Assembly: GCF_005502435.1 (NCBI RefSeq)
Contig: NZ_SCOU01000002.1
Coordinates: 372,001-436,000 of the forward strand
Length of the DNA stretch: 64,000 nt
Source of the DNA: Methylobacillus flagellatus
GTDB taxonomy: Bacteria; Pseudomonadota; Gammaproteobacteria; Burkholderiales; Methylophilaceae
Reading direction: 5' to 3'
Under the pieces are notes generated by a model. It saw only the letters and a list, made by a program, of their open reading frames with translations. It did no database searches and was not told the DNA's origin. The number at the start of each line of letters is the position of its first letter. Position 1 is the stretch's first letter. A program made the position numbers and the translations under genes. Below are positions 43,266 to 52,779 of the stretch, piece after piece.

Positions 43266-43586
43266 TACTCTCTATCATGGCTGTCTGGTGTGGCTATTCA
43301 AGTACTGCGCGGTCTTGCACTCTGAGGTCTTGGCATGACGCTTAACCTGGGCACCCACCCCGGCGTGCCAGTTGAGCGCAGGCTCAGCTGGAACAGGGTA
43401 CTCCGTTGTGCCGACCGTGCGGGCTGACGGATAGTATTATTTTAGTCGTGTTGCCGTGGCGGCGCCACGAAACTTAGCCAGTCGAGCCGGGTCAGATTGG
43501 TGCAATAAACACGGGCCGCTATAATCTGCCACCCCGTTCTGCCACCCGTGCAGTAAGCTCACCGCACTTTCGAGGAGAATAAAGCC
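43266..43586. other. Divergent intergenic region between ftsY and M16 peptidase
   Basis: 321 bp without a gene. It holds a good plus-strand promoter at 43497-43525. Nothing else stands out. Confidence 0.5.
43497..43525 (+). promoter_or_regulatory. Promoter of the M16 peptidase operon
   Basis: TTGGTG (43497-43502), 17-bp spacer, TATAAT (43520-43525), about 60 bp upstream of the GTG start. Confidence 0.75.
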
Positions 43587-44942
43587 GTGTCAATTCGCAG
43601 TTTAATGCTGTTGTTGCTGTGTGTGCCGACGATTGCGCTGGCCAATGTGCATGAGTTCAAGCTCAGCAACGGCATGCGCATCATCGTCAAGGAAGACCAC
43701 CGCTCGCCCGTGGTGGTGTCTCAGGTTTGGTACCGTGCGGGTAGCATGGACGAGGTGAACGGCAAGACCGGGGTCGCCCATGTGCTTGAACACATGATGT
43801 TCAAGGGCACCAAGACCATCAAGCCCGGCCAGTTCTCGCGCATCATCGCAGCGGCAGGTGGTCGTGAGAATGCGTTCACGGGCACCGATTACACCGGCTA
43901 CTACCAGCAACTGGAGAAATCCCAGCTGCCCTTGTCCATCAAGATGGAAGCGGATCGCATGGTCAACCTCAAGCTGACCGATGAAGAGTTCGCCAAAGAG
44001 GTGAAGGTGGTGATGGAAGAGCGGCGCTGGCGTACGGATGACAAGCCACAAGGGCTGATTAACGAACAATTCAACCGTGCCATGTTCACGGCACACCCGT
44101 ATGGCCGCCCCATCGTAGGCTGGATGAACGATCTGGAGAACATGACCGCTGAAGATGCGCGGGAGTGGTACCGTACCTGGTATGCCCCCAACAATGCCAC
44201 GCTGGTGGTGGCGGGTGATGTGAAGGCTGCGGACGTATTGAAACTGGCCCAGCAGCATTTCGGCCCGATCAAGGCGCGACCATTGCCAGCCCGCAAGCCA
44301 CAGACCGAACCGCCCCAGCTTGGTCTCAAGCGTGTGGTGGTGAAAGCACCGGCCAAACTGCCTTATATCCGCATGGGCTACCATGTGCCCGCATTGCAAG
44401 ACGCGGACAAGGACTGGGAGCCGTATGCGCTGCAGATCCTGTCCGGCGTGCTGGACGGCAATGCCTCGGCACGCTTGAATCAGCAATTGGTGCGCGAGCG
44501 TCAACTGGCTGTGGAAGCCAGCGCCGGTTACAACATGATACGCCGTGGTCGTGAGGCGGTATTCGAGCTGGATGGCACGCCAAGCGAAGGCAAGAGTGTG
44601 AACGAGCTGGAAGCCGCGTTACTTGAGCAGGTGGAGCAGATCAAGACTTCCGGCATCACGCCGGAAGAATTGCAGCGCGTCAAAGCGCAGGTGATCGCCA
44701 GCGATGTGTATCAGCGTGATTCCGTATTCGCGCAGGCCATGACCATAGGCACACTGGAAACGGCTGGGTTCTCTTGGCGCATCCTGCCTGGTTACCCTGC
44801 CAAACTTTCTGCCGTGACTGCCGAGCAGGTGCAAGCCGTCGCCAAAAAGTACCTGACTCCGGATAACCTCACCATCGCCACGCTGGACCCGCAACCCATA
44901 GACCCGAATGCAAAGCCCAAGGGGAAGCCAAGTGATCACTAA
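43587..44942 (+). CDS. Zinc peptidase M16 (pitrilysin family), catalytic subunit
   Basis: This is a 451-aa periplasmic peptidase. The GTG start has GAGGAGAA upstream and is followed by a signal peptide (LMLLLLCVPTIALA). The inverted zinc motif HVLEH is at about 68-72, with the downstream Glu in the next 80 residues. It overlaps a second M16 gene that lacks the motif, forming the usual active/inactive heterodimer. Confidence 0.94.
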   Translation: MSIRSLMLLLLCVPTIALANVHEFKLSNGMRIIVKEDHRSPVVVSQVWYRAGSMDEVNGKTGVAHVLEHMMFKGTKTIKPGQFSRIIAAAGGRENAFTGTDYTGYYQQLEKSQLPLSIKMEADRMVNLKLTDEEFAKEVKVVMEERRWRTDDKPQGLINEQFNRAMFTAHPYGRPIVGWMNDLENMTAEDAREWYRTWYAPNNATLVVAGDVKAADVLKLAQQHFGPIKARPLPARKPQTEPPQLGLKRVVVKAPAKLPYIRMGYHVPALQDADKDWEPYALQILSGVLDGNASARLNQQLVRERQLAVEASAGYNMIRRGREAVFELDGTPSEGKSVNELEAALLEQVEQIKTSGITPEELQRVKAQVIASDVYQRDSVFAQAMTIGTLETAGFSWRILPGYPAKLSAVTAEQVQAVAKKYLTPDNLTIATLDPQPIDPNAKPKGKPSDH

Positions 44943-46252
44943 GTTATACCAAACCCTATGCCGTGCCGTGTCGGCACTGGCCATCCTGAGTTTCAGCCTA
45001 GGCTTCAGCCTGAGTACGCAGGCAGCCGTGAATATCCAGCAATGGCAGACCAACCAAGGCGCACAAGTCTATTTCGTGGAGAACCACGACCTGCCCATGC
45101 TGGACATGAGCGTCACTTTCGCAGCCGGTAGTGCCCGCGACAGCCAGGATAAAGCGGGTGTGGCAGGCATCACCCGCTACATGATGACGCTGGGCGCTGG
45201 TGGGCTCAGCGATGAACAGATCTCCACGCGTCTCGCCGATATCGGTGCAGTGATGAGCGGCGATCTGGATGCCGACCGTGCCGGCTTCAAGCTGCGCACA
45301 CTGAGCAGCGAACGCGAGCGCGAGCAGGCGCTGGCGGTCTACAGCGCCATCCTGCACAAGCCGGATTTCCCGGAAGCCGTGTTGACGCGCGAAAAAGCGC
45401 GCATCCTGGCGGGCCTCAAGGAAGCGGCGACGCAGCCCGAGAGCATGGCCAACCGCGCCTTCATGCAAGCGCTGTATGGCACGCATCCTTATGCCAATGA
45501 CGAGAGCGGCGAGCTGACCACCGTGCCACAGATCCAGGCGGCTGATCTGCGTGCCTTCTATCAGCGCTATTACGCGGCCCAGGGTGCGGTGATCGCACTG
45601 ATCGGGGATCTTACCCGTGCCCAGGCGGAGCAATTGGCTGAGCGCCTGTCGGCAGGGCTGCCAAGCGCTGAACCTGTGCCTGCTTTACCGGCGGTTGCTT
45701 ACCCGCAGCAAGCCGTGGAGCAGCGTATCCCGCATCCGGCCAGTCAAGCGCATATCCTGCTCGGTTACCCTGGCGTGAAGCGCATAGACCCGGACTATTT
45801 CCCGCTGTATGTCGGTAATTACATCCTGGGTGGTGGCGGTTTCGTGTCGCGCCTGACCGAAGAAGTGCGCGAGAAGCGCGGCTTGGTCTACAGTGTCTAC
45901 AGCTACTTCCTGCCTCTGTCCGAGCTGGGGCCGTTCCAGTTGGGCCTGCAGACCAAGCAGGCGCAAGCCAACGAGGCCCTGCAGCTGGTGCGCACCACGC
46001 TGGGCAACTTCATCAGCAAAGGTGTCAGCGAAAAAGAGTTGAAAGCCGCCAAGCAGAACATCATCGGCGGTTTCCCGTTGCGGCTGGACAGTAATGCCAA
46101 GATACTGGAGTATCTGTCCGTGATCGGTTTTTACAAATTGCCGCTGACCTACCTTGATGACTTCAACAAAAAAGTGGCCGCTGTGACGGCGGCGCAGATC
46201 CAGGACGCGTTCAAGCGTCGTGTAGACCCAGACCGCATGGTCACGGTGATCG

Positions 46253-46269
<17 letters not shown>
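44932..46269 (+). CDS. M16 peptidase-like protein, non-catalytic subunit
   Basis: This is about 445 aa from a GTG that follows AAGGGGAAG and overlaps the previous stop; an in-frame ATG lies 24 bp upstream. It has a signal peptide (ALAILSFSLGFSLSTQA). The HxxEH position reads ITRYM, so it lacks zinc ligands, as partner subunits do, but keeps the R/Y substrate region EEVREKRGLVYSVYSYF. Confidence 0.92.
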
Positions 46270-47550
<1,281 letters not shown>

Positions 47551-47572
47551 AAAGCATTTGAGGAGAGACGCA

Positions 47573-47974
47573 ATGCGCATACTGCATACCATGTTACGCG
47601 TGGGTAACCTGCAACGTTCCATCGATTTCTACCAGCGCGTGCTGGGTATGCGCCTGCTGCGGCAGCAAGACTACCCGGATGGCCGTTTCTCGCTCGCCTT
47701 TGTGGGGTATGGCAGCGAGAACGAGCACAGTGCACTGGAGCTCACCCACAACTGGGATACCGACAGTTACGAGCTGGGCAATGCCTATGGGCACATCGCG
47801 CTGGAAGTGGACGACGCTTACGCGGCCTGTGAGCAGGTGAAGCAGGCCGGTGGCAAGGTGGTGCGCGAAGCCGGGCCGATGAAGCATGGCACCATCGTCA
47901 TCGCCTTTGTGGAAGACCCGGATGGTTACAAGATCGAGTTCATCCAGAAAGGCAGCATCAGCTACCCCCCCTAG
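47573..47974 (+). CDS. gloA: Lactoylglutathione lyase (glyoxalase I)
   Basis: This is a 133-aa methylglyoxal detoxification enzyme. Start [20 protein letters not shown] has GAGGAGAG upstream. Metal ligands are His5, Glu in ALELTHNW, His in YGHIALEV and Glu in YKIEFIQ. Usual length. Confidence 0.96.
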   Translation: MRILHTMLRVGNLQRSIDFYQRVLGMRLLRQQDYPDGRFSLAFVGYGSENEHSALELTHNWDTDSYELGNAYGHIALEVDDAYAACEQVKQAGGKVVREAGPMKHGTIVIAFVEDPDGYKIEFIQKGSISYPP

Positions 47975-48011
47975 ACTTTGCCTTGGCGCATGTCGTTATC
48001 GTCGCCAAATA

Positions 48012-48047
48012 AACAAACAAGCCTGCATACGCAGGCTTGTTTGTTTT
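48012..48047. terminator. Bidirectional terminator between gloA and lipoprotein gene
   Basis: A 15-bp stem AACAAACAAGCCTGC with its complement around ATAC, flanked by A and T runs, between convergent genes. Confidence 0.9.
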
Positions 48048-48068
48048 AAATACAGCAGTGGTTTGGAC

Positions 48069-48395
48069 TCAGCGCCAACCTCGGCCCTGACCGCGACCAT
48101 GATGGTGATGGTCGCCCCCGCGATGGTGGCGATCCCAGCCACGGCTATGTGGATGCCAGTTGTCTCGGTAGTAAGGACGGCTGTAGGAACGGTAATGGGG
48201 GCTGTAGTAAGGGCTGTAATAGGGTCTATAGCTATAGCCGAAGGTCACGATGGGCGGCCGGTAGGCAGGCTCGACATAGACCACGCCTGGTGGCCCGCCA
48301 TAACTGACACGTGCTGGTTGTATGGTGCAGCCGGTGAAGCTGATCAAGGCCAAGGTCGCCAAGCCAGCGAGTGACATGAAGCGTTTGATTTTCAT
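48069..48395 (-). CDS. Small His/Tyr/Arg-rich lipoprotein
   Basis: This is a 108-aa protein. Start MKIKRFMSLAGLATLALISFTGC gives a lipoprotein signal with lipobox FTGC near residue 22. The mature part has YRPYYSPYYSPHYRSYSRPY repeats and a His-rich tail (HHRGGDHHHHGRGQ) that could bind metals. Function unknown. An upstream in-frame start exists, but the signal peptide argues for this one. Confidence 0.8.
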   Translation of the reverse strand: MKIKRFMSLAGLATLALISFTGCTIQPARVSYGGPPGVVYVEPAYRPPIVTFGYSYRPYYSPYYSPHYRSYSRPYYRDNWHPHSRGWDRHHRGGDHHHHGRGQGRGWR

Positions 48396-48490
48396 GGTGT
48401 GGAACGCCTGAACGTGAACATTGGCTTTTAACGTTCCAACCCAGCTATGGTTTACCTGAGCGTTCATTACTTAGCCAAGCCGATAAAACA

Positions 48491-48515
48491 AAAAACCTGC
48501 GTAAGCAGGTTTTTT
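48491..48515. terminator. Terminator downstream of dnaJ
   Basis: AAAAACCTGC-GTAA-GCAGGTTTTT, symmetric, 50 bp after the dnaJ stop on the minus strand. Confidence 0.85.
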
Positions 48516-48565
48516 GTTAAGGGATCATGCGTGTTTGAAGACTGGGTTTACGCTTGCTGGCGAAC

Positions 48566-49693
48566 TCAGTTGAACAAGTCTTTCACCTTGGTCATCCAGG
48601 ACTTCTCGCGCGGGCTGTGTTTGGCCGAGTCGGTCTGGTTGATCTCTTCCATCTCGCGCAGCAGTTCTTTCTGACGCTCGGTGAGCCGTACCGGCGTTTC
48701 CACCACCACATGGCACATCAGGTCGCCAAGCTCGTTGCTGCGCAGCGGCTTGATGCCCTTGCCACGCAAACGGAACACCGCGCCGGTTTGTGTTTCGGCC
48801 GGGATCTTCATCTTGGCGTGTCCATCCAGTGTGGGGATCTCGATCTCGCCGCCCAGTGCTGCAGTGGTGAAGCTGATCGGCATCTCGCAGTGCAGGTTGG
48901 CCCCGTCACGCTTGAAGATCTCGTGTGGTTTGAGGTGTACCACCACATACAGATCGCCGGTGGGGCCGCCGTTGACTCCGGCTTCGCCTTCACCGGACAG
49001 GCGGATGCGGTCGCCTTCGTCCACGCCAGCCGGGATCTTCACGGACAGGGTCTTGTGCTGTTTGACGCGGCCGCCGCCATGACAGGTGGGGCAGGGTTCT
49101 TTCACCATCTTGCCGCTGCCATGACACTTGGGGCAGGTCTGCTGCACGGAGAAGAATCCTTGCTGCATGCGCACCTGGCCGTGCCCGTTACAGGTGGTGC
49201 AAGTCACTGGCTGGGTACCGGGACGCGCGCCTGAACCGTGGCAGGTCTCGCATTCGGACATGACCGGGATGCGGATCTTGGTTTCGGTGCCGCGCGCGGC
49301 GTCTTCCAGCGAGATCTCCATGTTATAGCGCAGGTCGGCACCGCGATAGACGTTGGAGCGACGTCCGCCGCCACCTCCGCCACCAAAGATGTCACCGAAG
49401 ATATCGCCAAACGCATCAGAGAAGTTGCCGAAGCCAGCACCACCGCCTCCACCACCGCCCATGCTGGGGTCTACCCCGGCATGACCGTACTGGTCATAAG
49501 CGCCACGCTTCTCTTCGTCGGACAGGATCTCGTAAGCTTCCTTGGCTTCCTTGAAGCTTTCCTCGGCTTTCGGGTTGTCCGGATTACGGTCCGGGTGGTA
49601 CTTCATCGCCAGTTTGCGATATGCCTTCTTGATCTCCTCGTCGGAGGCATCGCGATTGACGCCGAGTACTTCGTAAAAGTCTTTTTTTGCCAT
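48566..49693 (-). CDS. dnaJ: Chaperone DnaJ
   Basis: This is a 375-aa Hsp40. It has a J domain with HPD ([10 protein letters not shown]), a Gly/Phe-rich region ([17 protein letters not shown]) and four zinc repeats ([32 protein letters not shown]). Same strand as dnaK, but separated from it by 435 bp holding an inverted-repeat cassette. Confidence 0.97.
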   Translation of the reverse strand: MAKKDFYEVLGVNRDASDEEIKKAYRKLAMKYHPDRNPDNPKAEESFKEAKEAYEILSDEEKRGAYDQYGHAGVDPSMGGGGGGGAGFGNFSDAFGDIFGDIFGGGGGGGRRSNVYRGADLRYNMEISLEDAARGTETKIRIPVMSECETCHGSGARPGTQPVTCTTCNGHGQVRMQQGFFSVQQTCPKCHGSGKMVKEPCPTCHGGGRVKQHKTLSVKIPAGVDEGDRIRLSGEGEAGVNGGPTGDLYVVVHLKPHEIFKRDGANLHCEMPISFTTAALGGEIEIPTLDGHAKMKIPAETQTGAVFRLRGKGIKPLRSNELGDLMCHVVVETPVRLTERQKELLREMEEINQTDSAKHSPREKSWMTKVKDLFN

Positions 49694-49700
49694 AGTTCAG

Positions 49701-50119
49701 GTGAAGGGGGAAGTGAGAAGGAGGAAGGGTTACAGTTTACGGCGTATTGAAGCTGCCAAATCCATAACCAATCCCGAAACATCGTCCACTTGCCGCTGTA
49801 ATTCCTCGTTGTGTTCCAGATAACCCAGTGTATGAGCTAATTCTACCAATGTATCCAGTTCCGATAATGAGCCACTCGCAATGCTGAGGAAATACAGCAA
49901 TTCTTTTCTTTACTGCCATTGCGCGCGAATCCTTCAGCAATGTTGGCAGGAACGGAAACCGCTGCTCGTCGTAACTGGCTGATCAGTCCAAACTGTTCGT
50001 GTTGAGGGAAGGTGGCAGTCGTCGAGTAAATGCTAGCCACTAACTGCGTCGCTTGTTGCCATGCTTTCAGCTCACGGTGGCTACGTTTCACCCTTCCTCC
50101 TTGCCCCTTCTCCCTTCAC
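49701..50119. mobile_element. S23-type cassette flanked by 30-bp imperfect inverted repeats
   Basis: Purine-rich repeats at 49701-49730 and, inverted, 50090-50119 agree at 26 of 30 positions (outer ends GTGAAGGG, inner ends GGAGGAAGGGT). Between them lies only the four-helix-bundle gene. The right repeat supplies its ribosome site and the left repeat overlaps its stop. No transposase is inside. No target duplication was seen. It behaves like a short mobile unit inserted between dnaK and dnaJ. Confidence 0.7.
49730..50091 (-). pseudogene. Four-helix-bundle protein (S23/IVP family), frameshifted
   Basis: From a GTG after GGAGGAAGG the frame reads MKRSHRELKAWQQATQLVAS, FGLISQLRRAAVSVPANIAE and GFARNGSKE, a clear match to the S23 family. 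It then breaks near 49901-49910 (AAAGAAAAGAA). One frame over, the family continues LLYFLSIASGSLSELDTLVE, AHTLGYLEHNEELQRQVDDV and MDLAASIRRKL to a TAA at 49730. A single-base change would restore about 120 aa. The break is at an A-rich run, so recent decay, sequencing error or recoding are all possible. Confidence 0.85.
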
Positions 50120-50128
50120 GATGCGAGA

Positions 50129-52057
50129 TTACTTCTTCGCATCCTTCACTTCTTCGAACTCGGCATCGACCACTTCTGCATCAACGGTCTTTTCGGCTTG
50201 CGGTTGCGCCTCATCACCAGCGCCTTGTTGCGCTTGCTGCTCGGCGTAGACCTTCTCGCCCAGCTTTTGTGAGGCGTCCATCAGCGCGTTGGTCTTGGCT
50301 TCGATGGCGTCCTTGTCGTCGGACTTGAGTACGTCTTCCACGTCCTTGATGGCGGCTTCGATGTTGGCTTTTTCTTCAGCATCCAGCTTGTCGCCATGTT
50401 CGCCCAGTGATTTCTTGACACTATGGATCATGCCATCAGCCGCATTGCGGGCATCGACCAGTTCGCGCAGCTTCTTGTCTTCGTCGGCGTACTTGGCAGC
50501 ATCTTCTTCCATGCGCTTGATCTCATCTTCAGACAAACCGGAGTTAGCCTTGATGGTGATCTTATTTTCCTTGCCGGTGGCCTTGTCCTTGGCCGATACG
50601 TGCAGGATGCCGTTGGCGTCGATGTCAAAGGTGACTTCGATCTGTGGCATGCCACGTGGTGCCGGCGGGATGTCGGACAGGTTGAACTGGCCTAGGCTCT
50701 TGTTGCCGGCGGCCATCTCGCGCTCGCCCTGCAGCACCTGGATGGTCACGGCATTCTGGTTGTCTTCGGCGGTGGAGAACACTTGCGACGCCTTGGTCGG
50801 GATGGTGGTGTTCTTCTTGATGAGCTTGGTCATTACGCCGCCCAGCGTCTCGATACCCAGCGACAGCGGGGTGACATCCAGTAGCAGCACGTCCTTGACG
50901 TCACCCTTGAGCACGCCACCCTGGATGGCTGCACCTACGGCCACGGCTTCATCCGGGTTCACGTCCTTGCGTGGTTCCTTGCCGAAGAATTCCTGCACCT
51001 TTTCTTGCACCTTAGGCATGCGGGTCTGGCCTCCCACCAGGATCACGTCCTGAATGTCGGACAGCTTGACGCCCGCATCTTTCAGCGCCATTTCGCATGG
51101 CTTGATGGTACGTGCGATCAGGTCTTCCACCAGCGACTCGAACTTGGCGCGGGTGATCTTTACCACCAGGTGCTTGGGGCCGGTGGCGTCAGCTGTGATG
51201 TAGGGCAGGTTGACATCGGTTTGCGTGCTGGAGGACAGCTCGATCTTGGCTTTTTCAGCGGCTTCCTTGAGGCGCTGCTTGGCTAGTAGGTCGTTGCGCA
51301 GATCTAGGCCGCCGTTGTCCTTTTTGAATTCGTCGGCCAGGAAGTCGATCAGGCGGTTGTCGAAGTCTTCGCCACCTAGGAAGGTGTCACCGTTGGTGGA
51401 CAGCACTTCGAACTGGTGTTCGCCGTCGATCTCGGAGATCTCGATGATGGAGATATCGAACGTGCCACCGCCCAGGTCATAGACGGCGACCTTGCGATCA
51501 CCTTCTTGCTTATCCATACCGAACGCCAGTGCCGCAGCAGTAGGTTCGTTGATGATGCGCTTCACTTCCAGACCGGCGATACGGCCGGCATCCTTGGTGG
51601 CCTGGCGCTGGCTGTCATTGAAGTAAGCCGGTACCGTGATCACGGCTTCGGTGACTTCTTCACCCAGGTAGTCCTCGGCGGTCTTCTTCATCTTGCGCAG
51701 CACTTCTGCGGAGATCTGTGGTGGTGCCATCTTCTGGCCGCGCACTTCTACCCAGGCGTCACCGTTGTCAGCCTTGGCGATGGTGTAGGGCATCAGGCCG
51801 ATGTCCTTCTGCACTTCTTTTTCTTCAAAGCGACGGCCGATCAGGCGCTTCACTGCGTACAGCGTGTTCTTGGGGTTGGTCACCGCCTGACGCTTGGCAG
51901 GGGCGCCGGTCAGGATCTCGCCATCTTCCTGATAGGCGATGATGGACGGGGTGGTGCGAGCGCCTTCGGCGTTCTCGATCACGCGTGGCTTACCGCCTTC
52001 CATGACGGCTACGCAGGAGTTGGTGGTGCCCAGGTCAATACCGATGATTTTTGACAT
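50129..52057 (-). CDS. dnaK: Chaperone DnaK (Hsp70)
   Basis: This is a 642-aa ATP-dependent chaperone. It has [43 protein letters not shown], the substrate-binding domain from about 390 and a C-terminus ending EEVKDAKK. A sigma-32 type promoter lies just upstream, and grpE precedes it on the same strand. Confidence 0.98.
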   Translation of the reverse strand: MSKIIGIDLGTTNSCVAVMEGGKPRVIENAEGARTTPSIIAYQEDGEILTGAPAKRQAVTNPKNTLYAVKRLIGRRFEEKEVQKDIGLMPYTIAKADNGDAWVEVRGQKMAPPQISAEVLRKMKKTAEDYLGEEVTEAVITVPAYFNDSQRQATKDAGRIAGLEVKRIINEPTAAALAFGMDKQEGDRKVAVYDLGGGTFDISIIEISEIDGEHQFEVLSTNGDTFLGGEDFDNRLIDFLADEFKKDNGGLDLRNDLLAKQRLKEAAEKAKIELSSSTQTDVNLPYITADATGPKHLVVKITRAKFESLVEDLIARTIKPCEMALKDAGVKLSDIQDVILVGGQTRMPKVQEKVQEFFGKEPRKDVNPDEAVAVGAAIQGGVLKGDVKDVLLLDVTPLSLGIETLGGVMTKLIKKNTTIPTKASQVFSTAEDNQNAVTIQVLQGEREMAAGNKSLGQFNLSDIPPAPRGMPQIEVTFDIDANGILHVSAKDKATGKENKITIKANSGLSEDEIKRMEEDAAKYADEDKKLRELVDARNAADGMIHSVKKSLGEHGDKLDAEEKANIEAAIKDVEDVLKSDDKDAIEAKTNALMDASQKLGEKVYAEQQAQQGAGDEAQPQAEKTVDAEVVDAEFEEVKDAKK

Positions 52058-52107
52058 GATGTCTGTTTCCTCTACACATTCTTAGAATAAATACTGATGT
52101 TGCCAAC

Positions 52108-52133
52108 ATGGGGATTGCAGCAACGATTTCAAG
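52108..52133 (-). promoter_or_regulatory. Sigma-32 heat-shock promoter of dnaK
   Basis: On the minus strand CCCCTTGAAA, 13 bp, CCCCATGTT: a near-perfect match to the sigma-32 consensus (CTTGAAA, CCCCAT). Confidence 0.88.
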
Positions 52134-52149
52134 GGGTGCCGCTGGCGGC

Positions 52150-52662
52150 TCAGGCCTTGGCTTTTGCCACCATCACCAGTGCCGGGCGCAGGATGCGCTC
52201 ATTCAGCGTGTAGCCTTTTTGCAGCACGGTGATCACGGTGTTGGGTTCAGCATCGGATTCCAGCATGCTGATGGCCTGATGCTTGTTCGGGTCGAATTTC
52301 TCGCCTAGTGGATTGATCTCGGCGATACTGAATTTTTCGAACACGCTGCTCAATTGTTTGACGGTGAGTTCTATGCCGTTCCTGTAGCTGGCGATGTCGG
52401 TGGTTTCCACCGTCAATGCTGCATCCAGGCTGTCTTTCACGGCCAGCAGTTCGCTGGAGAACTTCTCCAGCGCGTACTTGCGTGCCTTGTCGATGTCTTC
52501 CGCGGCACGGCGGCGGATGTTCTCACCTTCGGCCTTGGCGTACAGCACCGCCGCTTGCTGCTCGGCGATCTGGGCTTCCAGTTCGGCGAAGCGCTCATCA
52601 AGCGAGCCAGCCGCACCGCTGTGCTCGTTGTCGTGAATCTCGTTATGTTGATCTTGTTGCAT
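52150..52662 (-). CDS. grpE: Nucleotide exchange factor GrpE
   Basis: This is a 170-aa cochaperone of DnaK. Start MQQDQHNEIHDNEHSG has AGGGAA upstream. The long dimerisation helix (about 30-75, LEAQIAEQQAAVLYAKAEGE) and the C-terminal beta domain ending VMVAKAKA are present. An in-frame ATG eight codons upstream is less likely. Confidence 0.96.
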   Translation of the reverse strand: MQQDQHNEIHDNEHSGAAGSLDERFAELEAQIAEQQAAVLYAKAEGENIRRRAAEDIDKARKYALEKFSSELLAVKDSLDAALTVETTDIASYRNGIELTVKQLSSVFEKFSIAEINPLGEKFDPNKHQAISMLESDAEPNTVITVLQKGYTLNERILRPALVMVAKAKA

Positions 52663-52698
52663 GGCATTCCCTGAATAGTTTGTCATCCATAGCACTGT

Positions 52699-52724
52699 AT
52701 GGAGGCGGGTGAAAAGAATTCAAG
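52699..52724 (-). promoter_or_regulatory. Sigma-32-like promoter of grpE
   Basis: On the minus strand CTTGAA (52724-52719), 14 bp, CTCCAT (52704-52699). Slightly weaker match than the dnaK promoter. Confidence 0.65.
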
Positions 52725-52767
52725 CCTGCAGCACGCACAATTTTAGTGAAATGTGCGTGTTGCAGGC
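52724..52767. terminator. Strong hairpin between LPS kinase gene and grpE
   Basis: A 16-bp stem, GCCTGCAGCACGCACA with its near-perfect complement, around a 12-nt loop. It ends the leftward LPS transcript before the grpE promoter. Confidence 0.75.
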
Positions 52768-52779
52768 GTTGTTGCAGGC

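Noticed and set aside
49691-50129. Target-site duplication around the S23 cassette
   Set aside because: The bases just outside the two inverted repeats do not match each other.
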